Notes: a model not told the origin generated them from the sequence alone. 64,000 nucleotides of DNA from Gigaspora margarita (GCA_009809945.1 WTPW01000650.1:253957-317956); one strand, 5' to 3'. Counted from the stretch's first letter, positions 23,600 to 35,810 are shown. A program made the numbers and translations.

Positions 23600-24055
23600 A
23601 CTTATTGATTGCATGCCCAATATAAGTGAAACCTTTATTTTAGCGAAACGGAAAATGATACAGATATATGACATGTTCTTATATAAGCGAGTCCGCTCCA
23701 TGTTTTTTCTTCATACTAACTACAGACTTTCATATCTTCATAATTTCCGAAACAGATTATCCGGCACATAAAAGGTTATGCTCTGCAAGAAAACCTTCCT
23801 GAGATGAATAATTTCAAACCTATAGGAGGAATTCCAGAAATATGAAAATAGCTCGTTCCAATCTTACAAATAAGTTATCATAACGTTAAGCCTTGTAATA
23901 TCAGTCAAGGGACATGTCCAATTCGATGATTTTCATTAAGTAAATCTTTGTATAACCTAAATCGTTGTGACCTTTTTTGAAGAATATCTTAATGACGAAG
24001 CCGTAACTGATATTTCTTTTTTAGCAGGTTTATTGTTTGAGTCTTGCGCTTTCTT
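23600..24055. other. Intergenic stretch with a possible exon fragment
   Basis: A tatataag motif near 23676, a tactaac branch-point-like sequence followed by an AG near 23728, and a short frame reading LQENLPEMNNFKPIGGIPEI near 23787-23845 suggest a gene remnant. The evidence is too thin to name a product. Confidence 0.25.
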
Positions 24056-24061
24056 TCTATA

Positions 24062-24661
24062 AGGGAGTTGGGGGTATTGTGGCCAGGAGGGGTATTGTGG
24101 CCAAGCGATTTATCTTGTAATCTAGTGATCAGAATTGGATGAAATTTATACCATTCAATTCGTCTCATCGAGACGAATTGAATGGTATAAATTTCATCCA
24201 ATTCCGACCACTAGATCACAAGATATTATCATTTATGCAAAATTTAAGTTTTTGTATATATTTGATTATATTAGTAAAGTTGCAATTTTTTTGCATATTA
24301 ACCTTTAACGATCTTGGGATCCCGTGATTGGATTTTAACGATTTTGTACTTGTTAGAATCGTCTCACTGAGACGGTCATTTTGGTAGTAAAATCATCCAA
24401 AACGGACCAGTAGATCAAAAATTATTCGCTGTTAAATAATTGGCCACAATACCCCCTCCCCTCTAAAATTTAGTTTTTATATTCTATTTGTATACTAAGC
24501 ATTTCTGTCTAAACTATATATATGATATAAAGATTTTTTTACAGTAATTTATCCTTTACTAAGTATAGTTCAAATAATAAAAATTGTATAAAAATCTATT
24601 GGCTTATTAAAAAGTTTTATTAGTAGAGACTTTAACCTGGCCACAATACCCCCAACTCCCT
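24062..24661. mobile_element. Tc1/mariner-like MITE with internal cgtctc hairpins
   Basis: Ends are agggagttgggggtattgtg and the complement cacaatacccccaactccct, with TA flanking both sides (24060-24061, 24662-24663). The word tattgtggcca occurs twice at the left end and again inverted near the right side (24430-24445, 24640-24650). Inside are a near-perfect hairpin (attcaattcgtctc / gagacgaattgaat, 24153-24185) and a diverged one near 24350-24400. The same module occurs in the MITE at 5639-6167. Confidence 0.85.
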
Positions 24662-25039
24662 TATATACTTTTATTTTAATTTATACAAAATAAATCAGAC
24701 ACGAAAGTTGCAATTTTTTACTCTAAAGGCCAAGATTTTCAGCCAACTACCGCTTATACAGGTCTAATTTTTTTTGTTGAAGTAGCAAAGAAGAAGTGCT
24801 ACAAGTTTAATTATCGGACCAAAGATGCTTTACTTATAGCATCTTGCTGTTTACTAGGAAGCGCTTTTTATTAAGTAGATTTGGAATTAATGCAAGGTAG
24901 ATCATAGTCTTTTTTTTTTATTTTACAGCTTTTATTCGCTCTTTTTTTTTGTTTACTTTTTCTTCAGGCAACGTCCTTTATTAAATGACATTGTTAAGGG
25001 TTAAAGTCAGCTTATCGTTAGGATTTACGCCCACGATAA

Positions 25040-25664
25040 ACCTACTCCAAACAGTAACGTTGTCGTATTGACACCTGATAGTTTTGATCAAACAATTGGT
25101 AAAGAAAAATTTGTGCTTGTAGAATTCTATATGCCGTGGTGTGGTCTTTAGCACCAGTAAGTACAATTTTTTTAATTTTGAAAGTTAAGTCAGTATTATT
25201 AACATCTTTATAGAAATACAAGCAACTTGCAGACGTATTTGCACATGCCAAAGACTGGGTGATTATAGCTAACGTCAACGCAGGTACGGTACTGTAGTAA
25301 CTTTGTAATATTTAATTATTAATAATAATTTAAGCTAAATTATTATTCTTTAAAAAATGAATATCGTGATTTGTGACTCGTTTTGGAGTTAGTGGTTTCC
25401 CTACTTTAAAATGGTATGACAAAAGTGAATTGAATAATCCCACCAATTACAGTGGTGGTCGTGGCTTAGAAGACTTAATCGCTTTCATCGAAGAAAAGAG
25501 CAGTAAATTTTTAATTATTTAAATGTACTATATCAAGTAGGTTAATTACTTACATTTGATGAATTAGCGTAAAATCTAAAATAAAAAAACCAGTCACTTT
25601 TGTAGAAGAACTTATTTCACAGAAATTCAACGAGATCATTTTGTATCCAGAAAGAAACATATTG
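25040..25664 (+). pseudogene. Protein disulfide isomerase (ERp38-like) relic
   Basis: Exon remnants encode [20 protein letters not shown] then [10 protein letters not shown], the start of a thioredoxin-fold domain. The active-site CGHC is damaged: the segment after WCG that should hold HCK is missing and the frame resumes at LAP before a GTAAGT donor. Further exons read KYKQLADVFAHAKDWVIIAN and RFGVSGFPTLKWYDKSELNN, then YSGGRGLEDLIAFIEEK. A last piece, KFNEIILYPERNIL, begins the second thioredoxin domain and is cut off. The intact family folds secretory proteins in the ER. Loss of the second active-site Cys, frame errors and truncation make this a pseudogene. Confidence 0.85.
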
Positions 25665-26029
25665 GTACGATAATAATTTGGATAGTGTAAATCGACAACT
25701 AAATACTTAGTGATTAAGTGTGATCTCTAGGTGAATAATATTGTCAACTTTTCAACTATGTAACTTTTTTTTTAAAAAAAATGTTTTTCTAAGCATATGA
25801 TTTACATTTTCTTCAATTAATAGAGTAGAAATTATCTTGGTATAGACTGTTAAATTCTTTAATTCTATGAACTAAAGTTTTCTGAAAAGTTATCATTATC
25901 TAAGTGAGCATAAATGGTTTACATTATCGAAATAATATAGGATAATAAAACCCTTAAAAAAAAAAACATCATTTGACACTAATGATTAATATCACCATAA
26001 ATTTGTGAAATATCTATGACTTGATCTTC

Positions 26030-26316
26030 CTAATAATAATGTTGAGGTTTTCTATTACCTTGGATTTCATGGTCAAAACCATAAATAGTTCTCCCTCGTC
26101 TTCTTAAAGCCAATAATATTTCCATTATAGTAACAATTTTCTTTCATTCACATTAAACGTAAGAAACTATATACTGAAGAATATCTGTTAAGAAATCTTT
26201 CAAAGTGCTATGCACATTTTCATATATTCCAGCAAATATTCGTTTTACACCACCACTACGTGCAAGTCTGCAGATAGCTAGCTTTGTGATATCTTTAATA
26301 TTCTCGCGTAAAGTTT
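26030..26316 (-). pseudogene. Divergent histone H4 relic
   Basis: On the minus strand, an exon starting after a tataatag acceptor reads TLRENIKDITKLAICRLARS, GGVKRIFAGIYENVHSTLKD, FLTDILQYIVSYV, two stops at the TEHAK positions, then KKIVTIMEILLALRRRGRTI and YGFD. It aligns without gaps to H4 residues from about 21 to the end ([20 protein letters not shown]... and TLYGFG). The basic N-terminal tail exon was not found upstream. The frame runs past the normal end (HEIQGNRKPQHYY). Two in-frame stops near 26140-26160 and many substitutions mark it as a pseudogene. Confidence 0.85.
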
Positions 26317-26419
26317 CTATTATAAAAAAAATTATTCATTTAATTATTCTATTATAATAAGTGTTTTTAGATCAATGTGGTTAGTGAATCAGTTGTTTGA
26401 TTAAACAATTAACAAACTT

Positions 26420-26520
26420 GAAAACAAATTGTCCCATACATTGCATCACGAATCCAGGTTATAACCATGCAATTCTTCGATATTGCACGAGGTAAAATCT
26501 TTGAAAGGAAGTGAGTTATA
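26420..26520 (+). other. Possible exon fragment upstream of the hAT insertion
   Basis: The frame VPYIASRIQVITMQFFDIAR-GKIFER ends at a GTGAGT-like donor immediately before the hAT-type element (start 26535). Beyond that element, at 35697, a tttttacag acceptor is followed by LAFVEN and then another GTGAGT. The element may therefore have entered a small intron. The product is not recognised. Confidence 0.25.
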
Positions 26521-26756
26521 CGCTATTGCTGAATCAGGGTTGGCATTGGACAATGTCCAAATAAATTTAATTGGACAATTGGACATTTGGACATTTGGAC
26601 ATAGTCAAAATGTCCAAATAATTTTTTGGACCTTCAGGCATTGGACAATGTCCAAATAAATTGTAAGATTTATTGGACATATGTCCAATTGTCCAATAAT
26701 TTTATTGGACAATTTTAATAATATGATGACAAAAGCTTTACCATATATTTCCATCT

Positions 26757-27240
26757 CTGAAAATAAGCTACCACCTTTTTTTTGGTCAACAAACTCAAAA
26801 TGTCTTTGACCCGAAAATAAGCTACCTCACGATTGATGATAGTTGCTACATAGTAAAGTCCAAAGTTTACTAAGCAAATCGATTATAGTCGCTTAAGTAA
26901 ACTTTTTCAAAAGACCAAAATACACATACTCTAAAATTTTTAATAAATTTGAAGAAGTTTTTATTAATTGGTTTTTAATTTTTACGTTCAATAAATAAAT
27001 TAAAATTTTATTAGCAAAATATATTCGTTGAACTTAAAAATTAAAAGTCAAATAATAAAATGTACTCCAATTCTGATGAAACTTTTAGTATATATGTATT
27101 TTAGCCTACCAAACAAGTTTACTTAAGTGCTAATAATCATTTACTTAGTAGAATTTAGACTTTACTATGTATCAACTATTTGTGATTGACCAAAAATTGA
27201 TTATATCCAAAAATAAGCTATCCCCAGATTTTTTATGTTC
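26757..27240. mobile_element. Palindromic MITE, aaaataagcta family
   Basis: Ends carry gaaaataagcta and the inverted tagcttatttttgg. Arms fold back through aagtttact, aatcgattat and aaaagtcaaataataaaa blocks. It is the unsplit relative of the element whose two arms lie at 2618-3325 and 6630-6830. Confidence 0.65.
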
Positions 27241-27913
27241 AATATCATCCAAAAAGAGAGCACATTTTAGAAACAACATCAACTACAATAATGCCATTTA
27301 TTATTTTTATTTTATTTTTTATAAACTTTTTTACTCTTTAATTTACAATAATAATTTATTTAATAAATGTTTCTTAATTCAAAGTGTTGATCTTTGCTAA
27401 TTTATTTTATTTGGTGTGATTTCTTTTATAATATTCCTTTATTAAAATTAAAAATAAAATTAACTGTTGTCATTATTCTTTTTGAATACAATTATTTTAC
27501 AGTTTCTAATATTCTGTTTGATTAATTATATTTCACTAGAGCAATACCAAATATATATTTTTAAAACTTGTATATACATATATAAACATATTGCAAGTAA
27601 AATAGAATTTAAGTTGGTTCAGTAGTGTGAATATATATGTACATATACTATTTTTATAACAACAATGAATATTATTATTATTATTATTAGTATACTACAA
27701 AAACTCTTTCCGGAACTGATCATAAAAACACAAAAATTGAAAATAAATACCATACGCAAGAGTTTTATTGTAAATAATCATTGATTACTGGGCCCTTTGG
27801 GCTAAATAGGACAATACTCCACCATTTACCATTAGTAACTGCCAAGATAACTAAAAGGAAAAGACCTATTGAACTTTCCACACCGGGAATTTTTCTCAAC
27901 TTTCTAGCGACAA

Positions 27914-30277
27914 TGTCGCACAACCAGAACTCAGCAAGCGACATGATGCAGGATGTACATACTACTTCTACTGATAAAGTAACACAAGGAAACATAATGT
28001 CTATAGATGATGCATCAGCACCTCCCTCAAAAAGAGCCAGAACCTCTAGAACACCTAATGACTCAGCTCCCTTAGTTCTTTCATCCGCATCAGAAATTAC
28101 TACAGAATTTTCTGCAAAAAATAGCGATTTGGGCTTACCCCCGTCAAATCCACCGATGACATCACTTGTCAATTGTGTCAAAACAACCGTGGGAGAAAAG
28201 CAAACCGTTCAAACATCCGATCTGACTACCATGACCGAAAATGGCAACTTACCCCAGATAAATCCCTCAATGATCCCCTGGACAACAATACCACAACAAC
28301 CGTGGGAAAAATGCAGATCACTCAGGTACCTGCTCTACCACATATAGAAGATGGATTAGAGACCTTTCCCACACCCGTGAGAAACCCTCCCAATCTACAA
28401 TACCACTCGACACAAACTCCCTGGCAACTCTCCGACCCCAATCCTTGGGCACTTCTGACCGAACCGGCAAGTCAATGCATAGATTCGATGAACATCGATG
28501 AGGATAAAATGGAAGTAGAATCCAACAAAATAGTAGAATTGGCCCCCCATCACCAAAGTTATTACACACCGCCACGCCTACCAACTGGAAATCAAACAAA
28601 CCTCACCAATTATATAGCAAAATACATACACATTGTAGAGTTGAAACACGACCCAACTGGTGCACTGGTACGCTAAAAGTAAGAGCACAACAACGATCAC
28701 ACCATTTCGACTCAACCTTGTGGACATATGAAAAGATCATAGCAGCCTTTGACATCATAGAAGAACTTGAAAAATTCATAAAACATAAATTGACGACACA
28801 CCCAACTACACAAAATATCCCACCTGCTATTAACTCGAAATTGAAATATTTAGATACAGCTTTCTTCTGCTTGTTCTCTAGAAAAAAGGATACCCAACCT
28901 GTGCACCAAACTGAATGCAATACTCTATACCAAATGGCACTTGAGAAATATAAGAAATTACATGACAAAAACTTCATCAACAAGAATAACTGAGAACAAC
29001 TCCACAGTAAACTGAGAACAAAAATAGCTATTGACTTCATCACCAATGCAGATTTCCTCTTAATGAGACTGCATGACTGCACTATACTTATATACTACTG
29101 CTTGAACTTCGCACAAATCAAACCAGTAATCTCATTTGAAACGGCATGCTCACGCTTACTGGGTATATATACAGAACTGCTAAAACCTCTTCCACAATCC
29201 CTGACGATGATAGACCATGCAATACACGAAGCACTCCCTTACCCCATTTCTATACAAAATCGCACTGACACTGGATCGGTAGTGATCGCACTTAGAAAGG
29301 TTTTCAATTTTGAACGTCTACCAGAATCCTACTTTGCACATGCTTTAGAAGATATCCCAGACGACCCTGCAGAATTACACACTTCGTTTAAAGGATTATT
29401 CCTGATAACTGACCATAAATCACTAGCATGCCTCTCAAAGTACAGAATGCAATTGAAGCAATTTTATATATTCAACAGAATTCCAGACTCATATTTTCAA
29501 CTGCCTAAAGAGAAAGAACGTCTACCTGTTACTCTGCAAGACCTCAACTCCGCGACCTGTCACTTATTTCCCTGTGCTCCCAAAGATGAAGAAGACTTCA
29601 AAAATCTCGTTACAATACTCCGTGAACACTACTCCTTCAAATGCATTTCTAAGGACTACTTCATACAAAAATCAAAACTATCTGCAAATCCACAGTCACT
29701 GCGCACCAAAGGAACATACACATTCCCGATTAATGAAGTCCTAATGGCCAAGGCATTCATAGCTGAAATTGAACCTTTATACAGGTTTACCATTTCTCTG
29801 CTGACAAATTACATGACTGTAAATCCTACCAACAAACCATTACTACCCAAAGACCCCTCGCAGGTTACTGCTATTCACATCACTACACCTATTCGTTCAC
29901 CAAAAATCCTAGTAGAAATAGCCCGATCCCTCAGGGCACACTACTTCTTTCACAGAATACCACCATCCTGGATCGAAATTCCAGAAAAAATTCTAACACA
30001 AAGTGACAAACCTCTATTACCAACTGACTTGCAAGCAGCTAATGACGCAATTAAACAGATCCCAGAACTGAACGAATTACAAATGCCTATCAAAACATAC
30101 GAACAAATACAACCTACAGAATCACTTCTCCACAACTACTTCTTATTTAACACACTGCCCACACACTTCATTACAATGCCAGACCTGCTGGTACCCGAGT
30201 GGAATATACTGGACAACTATGCTCCAAAAAGTTCAGATACCAGGATACAACCTAACCACCCGATGGACCATGAGTGA
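27914..30277 (+). pseudogene. LINE A ORF1 with repeated Y/F-rich motif
   Basis: ATG at 27914 gives MSHNQNSASDMMQDV, a disordered Ser/Thr/Pro-rich N-terminus with a KRARTSR basic patch. A helical domain follows (WTYEKIIAAFDIIEELEKFI, 28718 onward), then about six units of 60-70 residues built on L+..Y.F..IP.SYF.LP, for example KQFYIFNRIPDSYFQLP, REHYSFKCISKDYF and RAHYFFHRIPPSWIEIP. No zinc knuckle is visible. Frame changes near 28330 and stops near 28676 and 28993 break it; 29063-30277 is open. It ends at TGA 30275-30277, overlapping the likely ORF2 ATG at 30270. It presumably binds the element RNA; that is an inference. Confidence 0.75.
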
Positions 30278-33200
30278 ACAACTTTCACAAATGAGAGATA
30301 AACCGTCTCAGGAACTCGACAACGATACCAATTTACACTCAGATATTGAAACGGACTATCCATATATCAATCATGAATTCAATCTCCTGACAGGAATCAA
30401 CATTACAACTCATAATATACGAGGACTCTCCTCTATCGACAAAGCACGTAGTTGGATAGAACACTGCGCAGAAAACAATATGCACATCATCAGTTTAATA
30501 GAAACAAAACTTAAAGAATCTAGCATACTAATGTTAACTAACCCTCTCTATTTTTTCTATGTTTCTCATCATACACTGGCTAACCCTGCACAACGTGAAG
30601 CCAGCTTAGGCACAGCAATTATAGTATGCCACCCACTACAGCCATACATACACAATATCCAAATCTGGCCTGGCACTGCAATCTGTATAGACTTTTTCTT
30701 CCCACGAAAAAACAGTATTAGAATAATCTCAACCTACCTTCCATCCAATCACCCCGGACTTAACAAAGACACCCAAGAGAGAATATTCAGATAGCTACTT
30801 GAAGCAAAAAATAAAAGCTGGAATGCAATAATAATGGGAGACTTCAACGCAAACCAAACACGAGACAAAAAATTTCCTCTGTTCACCAACTTGAATACTG
30901 CTAATGTCACAAGCCTCATGGATTTCCATAACATACCTACACCCACGTGGACAGGCCCCACAACCAATAGTTGGATAGATGACATCTGGTGTACCGCAGA
31001 TATCCTCTTGGACCTTGACCCTCCAACCCTAACCGATTCTGCATTCATCACGGACAGTGATCATAAAATCTTATCTACCACTTGGCACACTGAATTATAC
31101 CCATACCATAACCCCCGCAACAAAAAACGGAAAAGAAAAATCTATCACTATGCGAAAATGAATAAAGAAAATTGAGAGGAATTCTCAACCACAGCTAATA
31201 ACTTTTTCAACAACCACCCTCCTCAACAAACACTTCTGAACCCAATACAACTTAACAAAGCGTGGAACTTTTGGGCTGCCAAACTAAAAAGAATTATCAA
31301 CTTACACATCCCTTTTACTTTCAGCTCACCAAAAACCTTTCATTCCCTTTCACTCAAGGCAACGAAACTTCATTCGGCCTTAAAACTAATAAATAAACTA
31401 CTACGTGACTTAACCATCCTTCGAACCCTCTCACTCGAAGATATAAATTAAACCATACAGAAAATTACCACACTCTCAGAAACCTCTATCCCACCCCTAA
31501 CGCAAGAGGACATCAACAACCCACAACAATCTACAATTATCTTGCTAAAACAAGCCAAAAGAACAATATGGTTAGCACGTAATATAGAATCCAAACAAGA
31601 ACAAAACAACAAAATTGAATTCTTTATCAATCGCCGCTGTCACGACATGCAAAACAACACAAGTCAGATGATCGACAGTATACTCCGTCGACACACAGAC
31701 CCAGTTCAAACAGACAAGATCATCCTACCAAATGAGGTTCTTACTGGAAAAGATGAGATAAAGAACTACATTAGATCACATTTCACTTCTTGGACCAGAA
31801 AAAATCCCCAAAATCCCATCTATGAGGAAGAATGGGCAGAAGCATATAAACCTATCGACAAGATTGATGAGGAAATCTACAACTCAATACTCTTCCCCAT
31901 CACTAACCGAACTCCAAAATACAATAAAACTCGCTTCAACCAATAAAGCCACAGGACCAAATAACATCCCTAATGAAGTCTTACAACACCTACCAATATC
32001 AGCACTTTCACATATTCTCACCATATTCAATTCCTGTCTCGAATTGGGTATAGTACCAGACCAATGGCTTAAGTCCAACATATGGCCAATTCCCAAAACT
32101 GAACGCTATTATTACGACCTCACTACCACATGCCCCATTACATTAATCGACCACACATGCAAAATCTTCACAAAGATAATAAACACAAGACTCACAGCCA
32201 TGCTGATGAAATACGAAATCCTCTTACCTTATAACCTTGCCGCCTTCCTCCACCAATCGACATTACAACCAGTTACACAATTAAACCATATGCTCGAAGA
32301 CGCAATCACCAACCAAAAAGAAATATGGATCCTGTCCTAGGACATGTCGAAAGCCTTCGACACAGTCCACATACCTGTACTCAAACGAGCCCTCGAGCGG
32401 CTAAAAATACCTCCAAACCTTATCAAGCTACTAACATACCTTCTCTCACACAGGAAAAACCATGTCATCACAGATCATGAACTTACGGACGAATACTTAG
32501 TCCTTGACGGAATTGACCAAGGAGAGACTTTTTCCCCTCTCTTATGGAAGATATACTACGATCCGCTCATTTCGACTATACACAAATACCACTGCAGCTA
32601 CACAGGCACAATCCCTACTACCCCCTCAAAAACTATCCAAATCTCGACCATGGCCTATATGGACAATTCACTCTGGGTAGCCCCAGACAAAAACACCCTC
32701 ACCCAAATTCTAAATACCACCATGACATTCTACAAATATAATAACATTAAAGTCAACCCCACTAAATCCTTCTTATTGACAAATTCAGTCATACAGAACC
32801 CATCAATTGAATTTGACAATATCGAAATCAAGGCCCTAAAAAGAAATGAACCATTAAAATACCTTGGTGCATGGTTCACATCACACAAATCACCCAAATA
32901 TGTCCAAAAACTAATCATGGCGGAAATGTTGACCAACATAAAAAAACTACAACTGTCCAAAATTACCGAAAAACAAGCCATCTACATCATCAATCGTGTC
33001 CTTATCCCCCGACTACAATACCGTCTATACTCTTCATATCTAAAACCTTCCCAACTTACAATGCTTACCCGAGCCTGTACAAACATAGTTCGCAACAAAG
33101 CAAAACTAGCAAGGGGTATTCCCAATTTCTTCCTATTCTGCCCTGATATATACGCCCTAACCAACATAGCACAAGCACAAAAATCGACTCTTACCTCCAC

Positions 33201-35303
33201 CCTACTTAAAGGATTGAACCACCCCAACTTTTCGAATTCATTCCTCAAAATACGTCTCTAGCAAATTCAAGATGCAGCAGCAACAGATACATCCATACTA
33301 CAAGACCCGGCTGTATTCCCACCGGACCAATTCAATACTCATACATGTCAAGCTATTATAGCTTCTTTATCTTTACATATACAATTTGCACGACCACTAT
33401 TAAGTTGGCCCCTACCACGAACTCTGTTGGGTACCTCGATCAACAAATTCATTGCTGGACACTCAAAGAGTGCCCTACTTAAAAAGCACCTAAATACACA
33501 CAAGATCTACTGCATTGAACAATTTCTAAACCACAAATGCACCAAACTCCTAAAATGGACTGAATTATACCATACCATCAAACGTATCCCCAGAGGCAGA
33601 CAACCAAAATGGCTACAATAGATACATGAAATAATAGCCTCCTGCACAAATCCAGCCTCAGAATTTGTTACCCCCAACCCATTCACCATCCCAGAATGGA
33701 CCTTACCTACACAAATAAAAGGATGGATAATAGATACTAATGGGGAAATTGGAAAAGTCTTCAACCCCAATCCTGGTCCTTTACTTGCAAGATATTATAT
33801 TAACTCTGACTCAAACACTAACCAACTTCAACCCTGTCCGGGCTGCTAACTTAAAAGACCAAAAAAGAAAAATTGCTACTTCCTTACCTTCACACAAAAT
33901 TCCTTCAACCTGCAAGTCGATTGCAAACTTAATGTCCACGTAAGATTAGATGACATATACTTAGCTCTCTCACACCCATGCCCGAAGAAAACCTTAACCA
34001 CAAATATTACCCCTAATTTCCTATCTAGACCTTTGTCAGCATTTAATAACCCACCAATCCCACTCTGGGAAACACTTACATCCTCCAATTTCAAAGCAAA
34101 ATCTGTTTCCATATACATCACATCAAAAAAGATACAATCGGAAATAAAAGCATAACAACAGCGATCGCAAAATTATCAACACATGATTCTACCTTCAGAT
34201 GTTACATTCATACCTGGCCCTCTCCAATTAATACCATCTTCACCCTCTTATCCTTCATCATGACCACAATTGGAAAAGCAACAATTTATATCCACACTGA
34301 TAATACACACTTATTATCATTCTTAGAAGAAATCAAGAATATTAACATTGACAACCAAACAATAGACAAACGTAAATCGCCATGGATCCAACAAATTTTA
34401 CTCATACTCCGCAGAGACAAAAAAACAATGGCCAAAGCAGAACAAGAACTCCGTATTCCGAAACCTGACCCTAAGTATATTTTCCTGCTGGATCTAACCC
34501 TACAATGCTTCATTTACAACAAATTTGTCCCACTTCTTATGGGACATCCATGCTCATATCACATCTGAACCACACTAAAACACCTCTTTAAAATAACAAA
34601 CTATCTCAACTGGAGTAATCAACAACGTATCAACCTCTGGTATACACACTTAGGAAATGTAAACTGGCAATGCACACTAGACTATATATCATATGGAGAC
34701 AAACCACTAACACTAAACACAAAATTTACTCTTTCACGTATTAAAAACTTTAAAGTAAAATTACTAACAGAAGAATTACCAGTCCACCTCCTTCTACATT
34801 TCAGAAACCCCAAGAAGACACCAAACCATCTCTGCCCTAGATGCTATGCAGAACCTGAAGATATTGCCCACCTGCTAACATGTTTATCGAACCACCAAGA
34901 CTTCTCCACAGAATTACGTAGGATAACAAAGAAAGTACTAGAAAATGAAGAAGTCCAAGATTCACACATACTCGACTTCGTCTACTCTTTCAAAAACCTC
35001 CACATAAATAAAAAAGTCCCGTTAGGAATCATTACAAAATTCATTTTAGCCCCACTCTCAACTGACAAGAAAAAGAAAAAACTTACCCCACTACTTCACC
35101 ACATGATTATAAAACACATATACAAGAAGATATGGATCCCATCCAAACAAGCACAACACTCTACATTCTTTTCAATACCCACACCCATACCTCCTCTGAT
35201 ACTCACTCCAACTCCGCCTCCAACACCAACGCGCTGGAAAAACCACATTCAACACTACATTAATACAAATCAACACTCGATTTATTTTCCTAACATAATC
35301 TAG
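30270..35303 (+). pseudogene. LINE A ORF2: endonuclease, reverse transcriptase, RNase H-like, zinc finger
   Basis: Start at ATG 30270 (MSEQLSQMRDKPSQ). The AP-endonuclease begins INITTHNIRGLSS (30397), with IETKL, IIMGDFNANQT (30825) and SDHKIL (31060). RT motifs: NKATGPNNIPNEVLQHLP (31951), DMSKAFDTVH (32341), DGIDQGETFSPLLWKIYYDP (32506) and AYMDN (32655), where AYADD would be expected. An RNase H-like strand IYIHTDNTHLLSFLE lies at 34287, and a CPRC-x8-H-x4-C finger at about 34836-34881. In-frame stops follow 30791, 31172, 32337, 33258, 33618 and 34565, several at expected Trp positions. Frame changes occur near 31890 and 34200. Inactive as it stands. Confidence 0.85.
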
Positions 35304-35810
35304 AGGTTTATTCGACCATTCTAGTTAAGAATAGGTCACGAGTAAAGTAGCTTGTACTTCTATCTCTGTTTAGCCATAGGTTCACCATGTATAAATTAAT
35401 ATATGTACAACTTATAAATCTAATAATAAAGTTAAAAAAAAAAAAATTATTAGTATACTACTGTATACTTTTTAAATATACTATAAATTAGAAATATTTT
35501 GTATTAGTAAATATTGGCCTGAATTAGTTAAATTTAGGCCAAGATTAAATTAATTTTTTTTTAATGTCCAATAAAAAAAGTTACTATGACCAATCAAATT
35601 ATTTGGACAATTGGACATTGTCCAAATGTTCAAATTGTCCAAATGTCCAATATCGTATCATGCCATCCCTGTGCTGAATGGTTTAAACATTTTTACAGAC
35701 TTGCATTTGTCGAAAATGTGAGTTGTGCGAGTTAGTAAGAGCTAAATCGGGCCCTAGGGGAATAGATGTCGTGATTTGATTAGATTTATAAATATTACAG
35801 GGGTTAGGAC

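Larger units (their letters stand above)
27699..35445 (+). mobile_element. LINE copy A, near full length (EN-RT-RNaseH type)
   Basis: A perfect 16-bp target duplication attattagtatactac (27683-27698, 35446-35461) and a terminal A tract define a complete non-LTR retrotransposon. It encodes ORF1 and ORF2 (listed separately). The 5' terminus aaaaactctttcc is shared with copy B at 61552. Its base composition is C-rich at third codon positions, unlike the AT-rich surroundings. Frame breaks are few, so the insertion is fairly young. RNase H and EN together suggest an I/Tad-like group, but no tree was made. Confidence 0.9.
26535..35671. mobile_element. hAT-type element, word TTGGACAATGTCCAA, with nested insertions
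   Basis: A perfect 8-bp duplication tgctgaat flanks it (26527-26534, 35672-35679). Ends are cagggttggcatt and, inverted, cagggatggcat. Words ttggacaat, gtccaaat and ggacatttggac are repeated at 26545-26710 and 35570-35653. Inside lie a palindromic MITE (26757-27240) and a LINE (27699-35445). Without these the element is roughly 0.9 kb and has no recognisable transposase. Confidence 0.85.

Noticed and set aside
28318-29082. Long minus-strand frames within LINE A
   Set aside because: They are antisense shadows of ORF1 on the plus strand, which has homologous protein sequence in LINE B.
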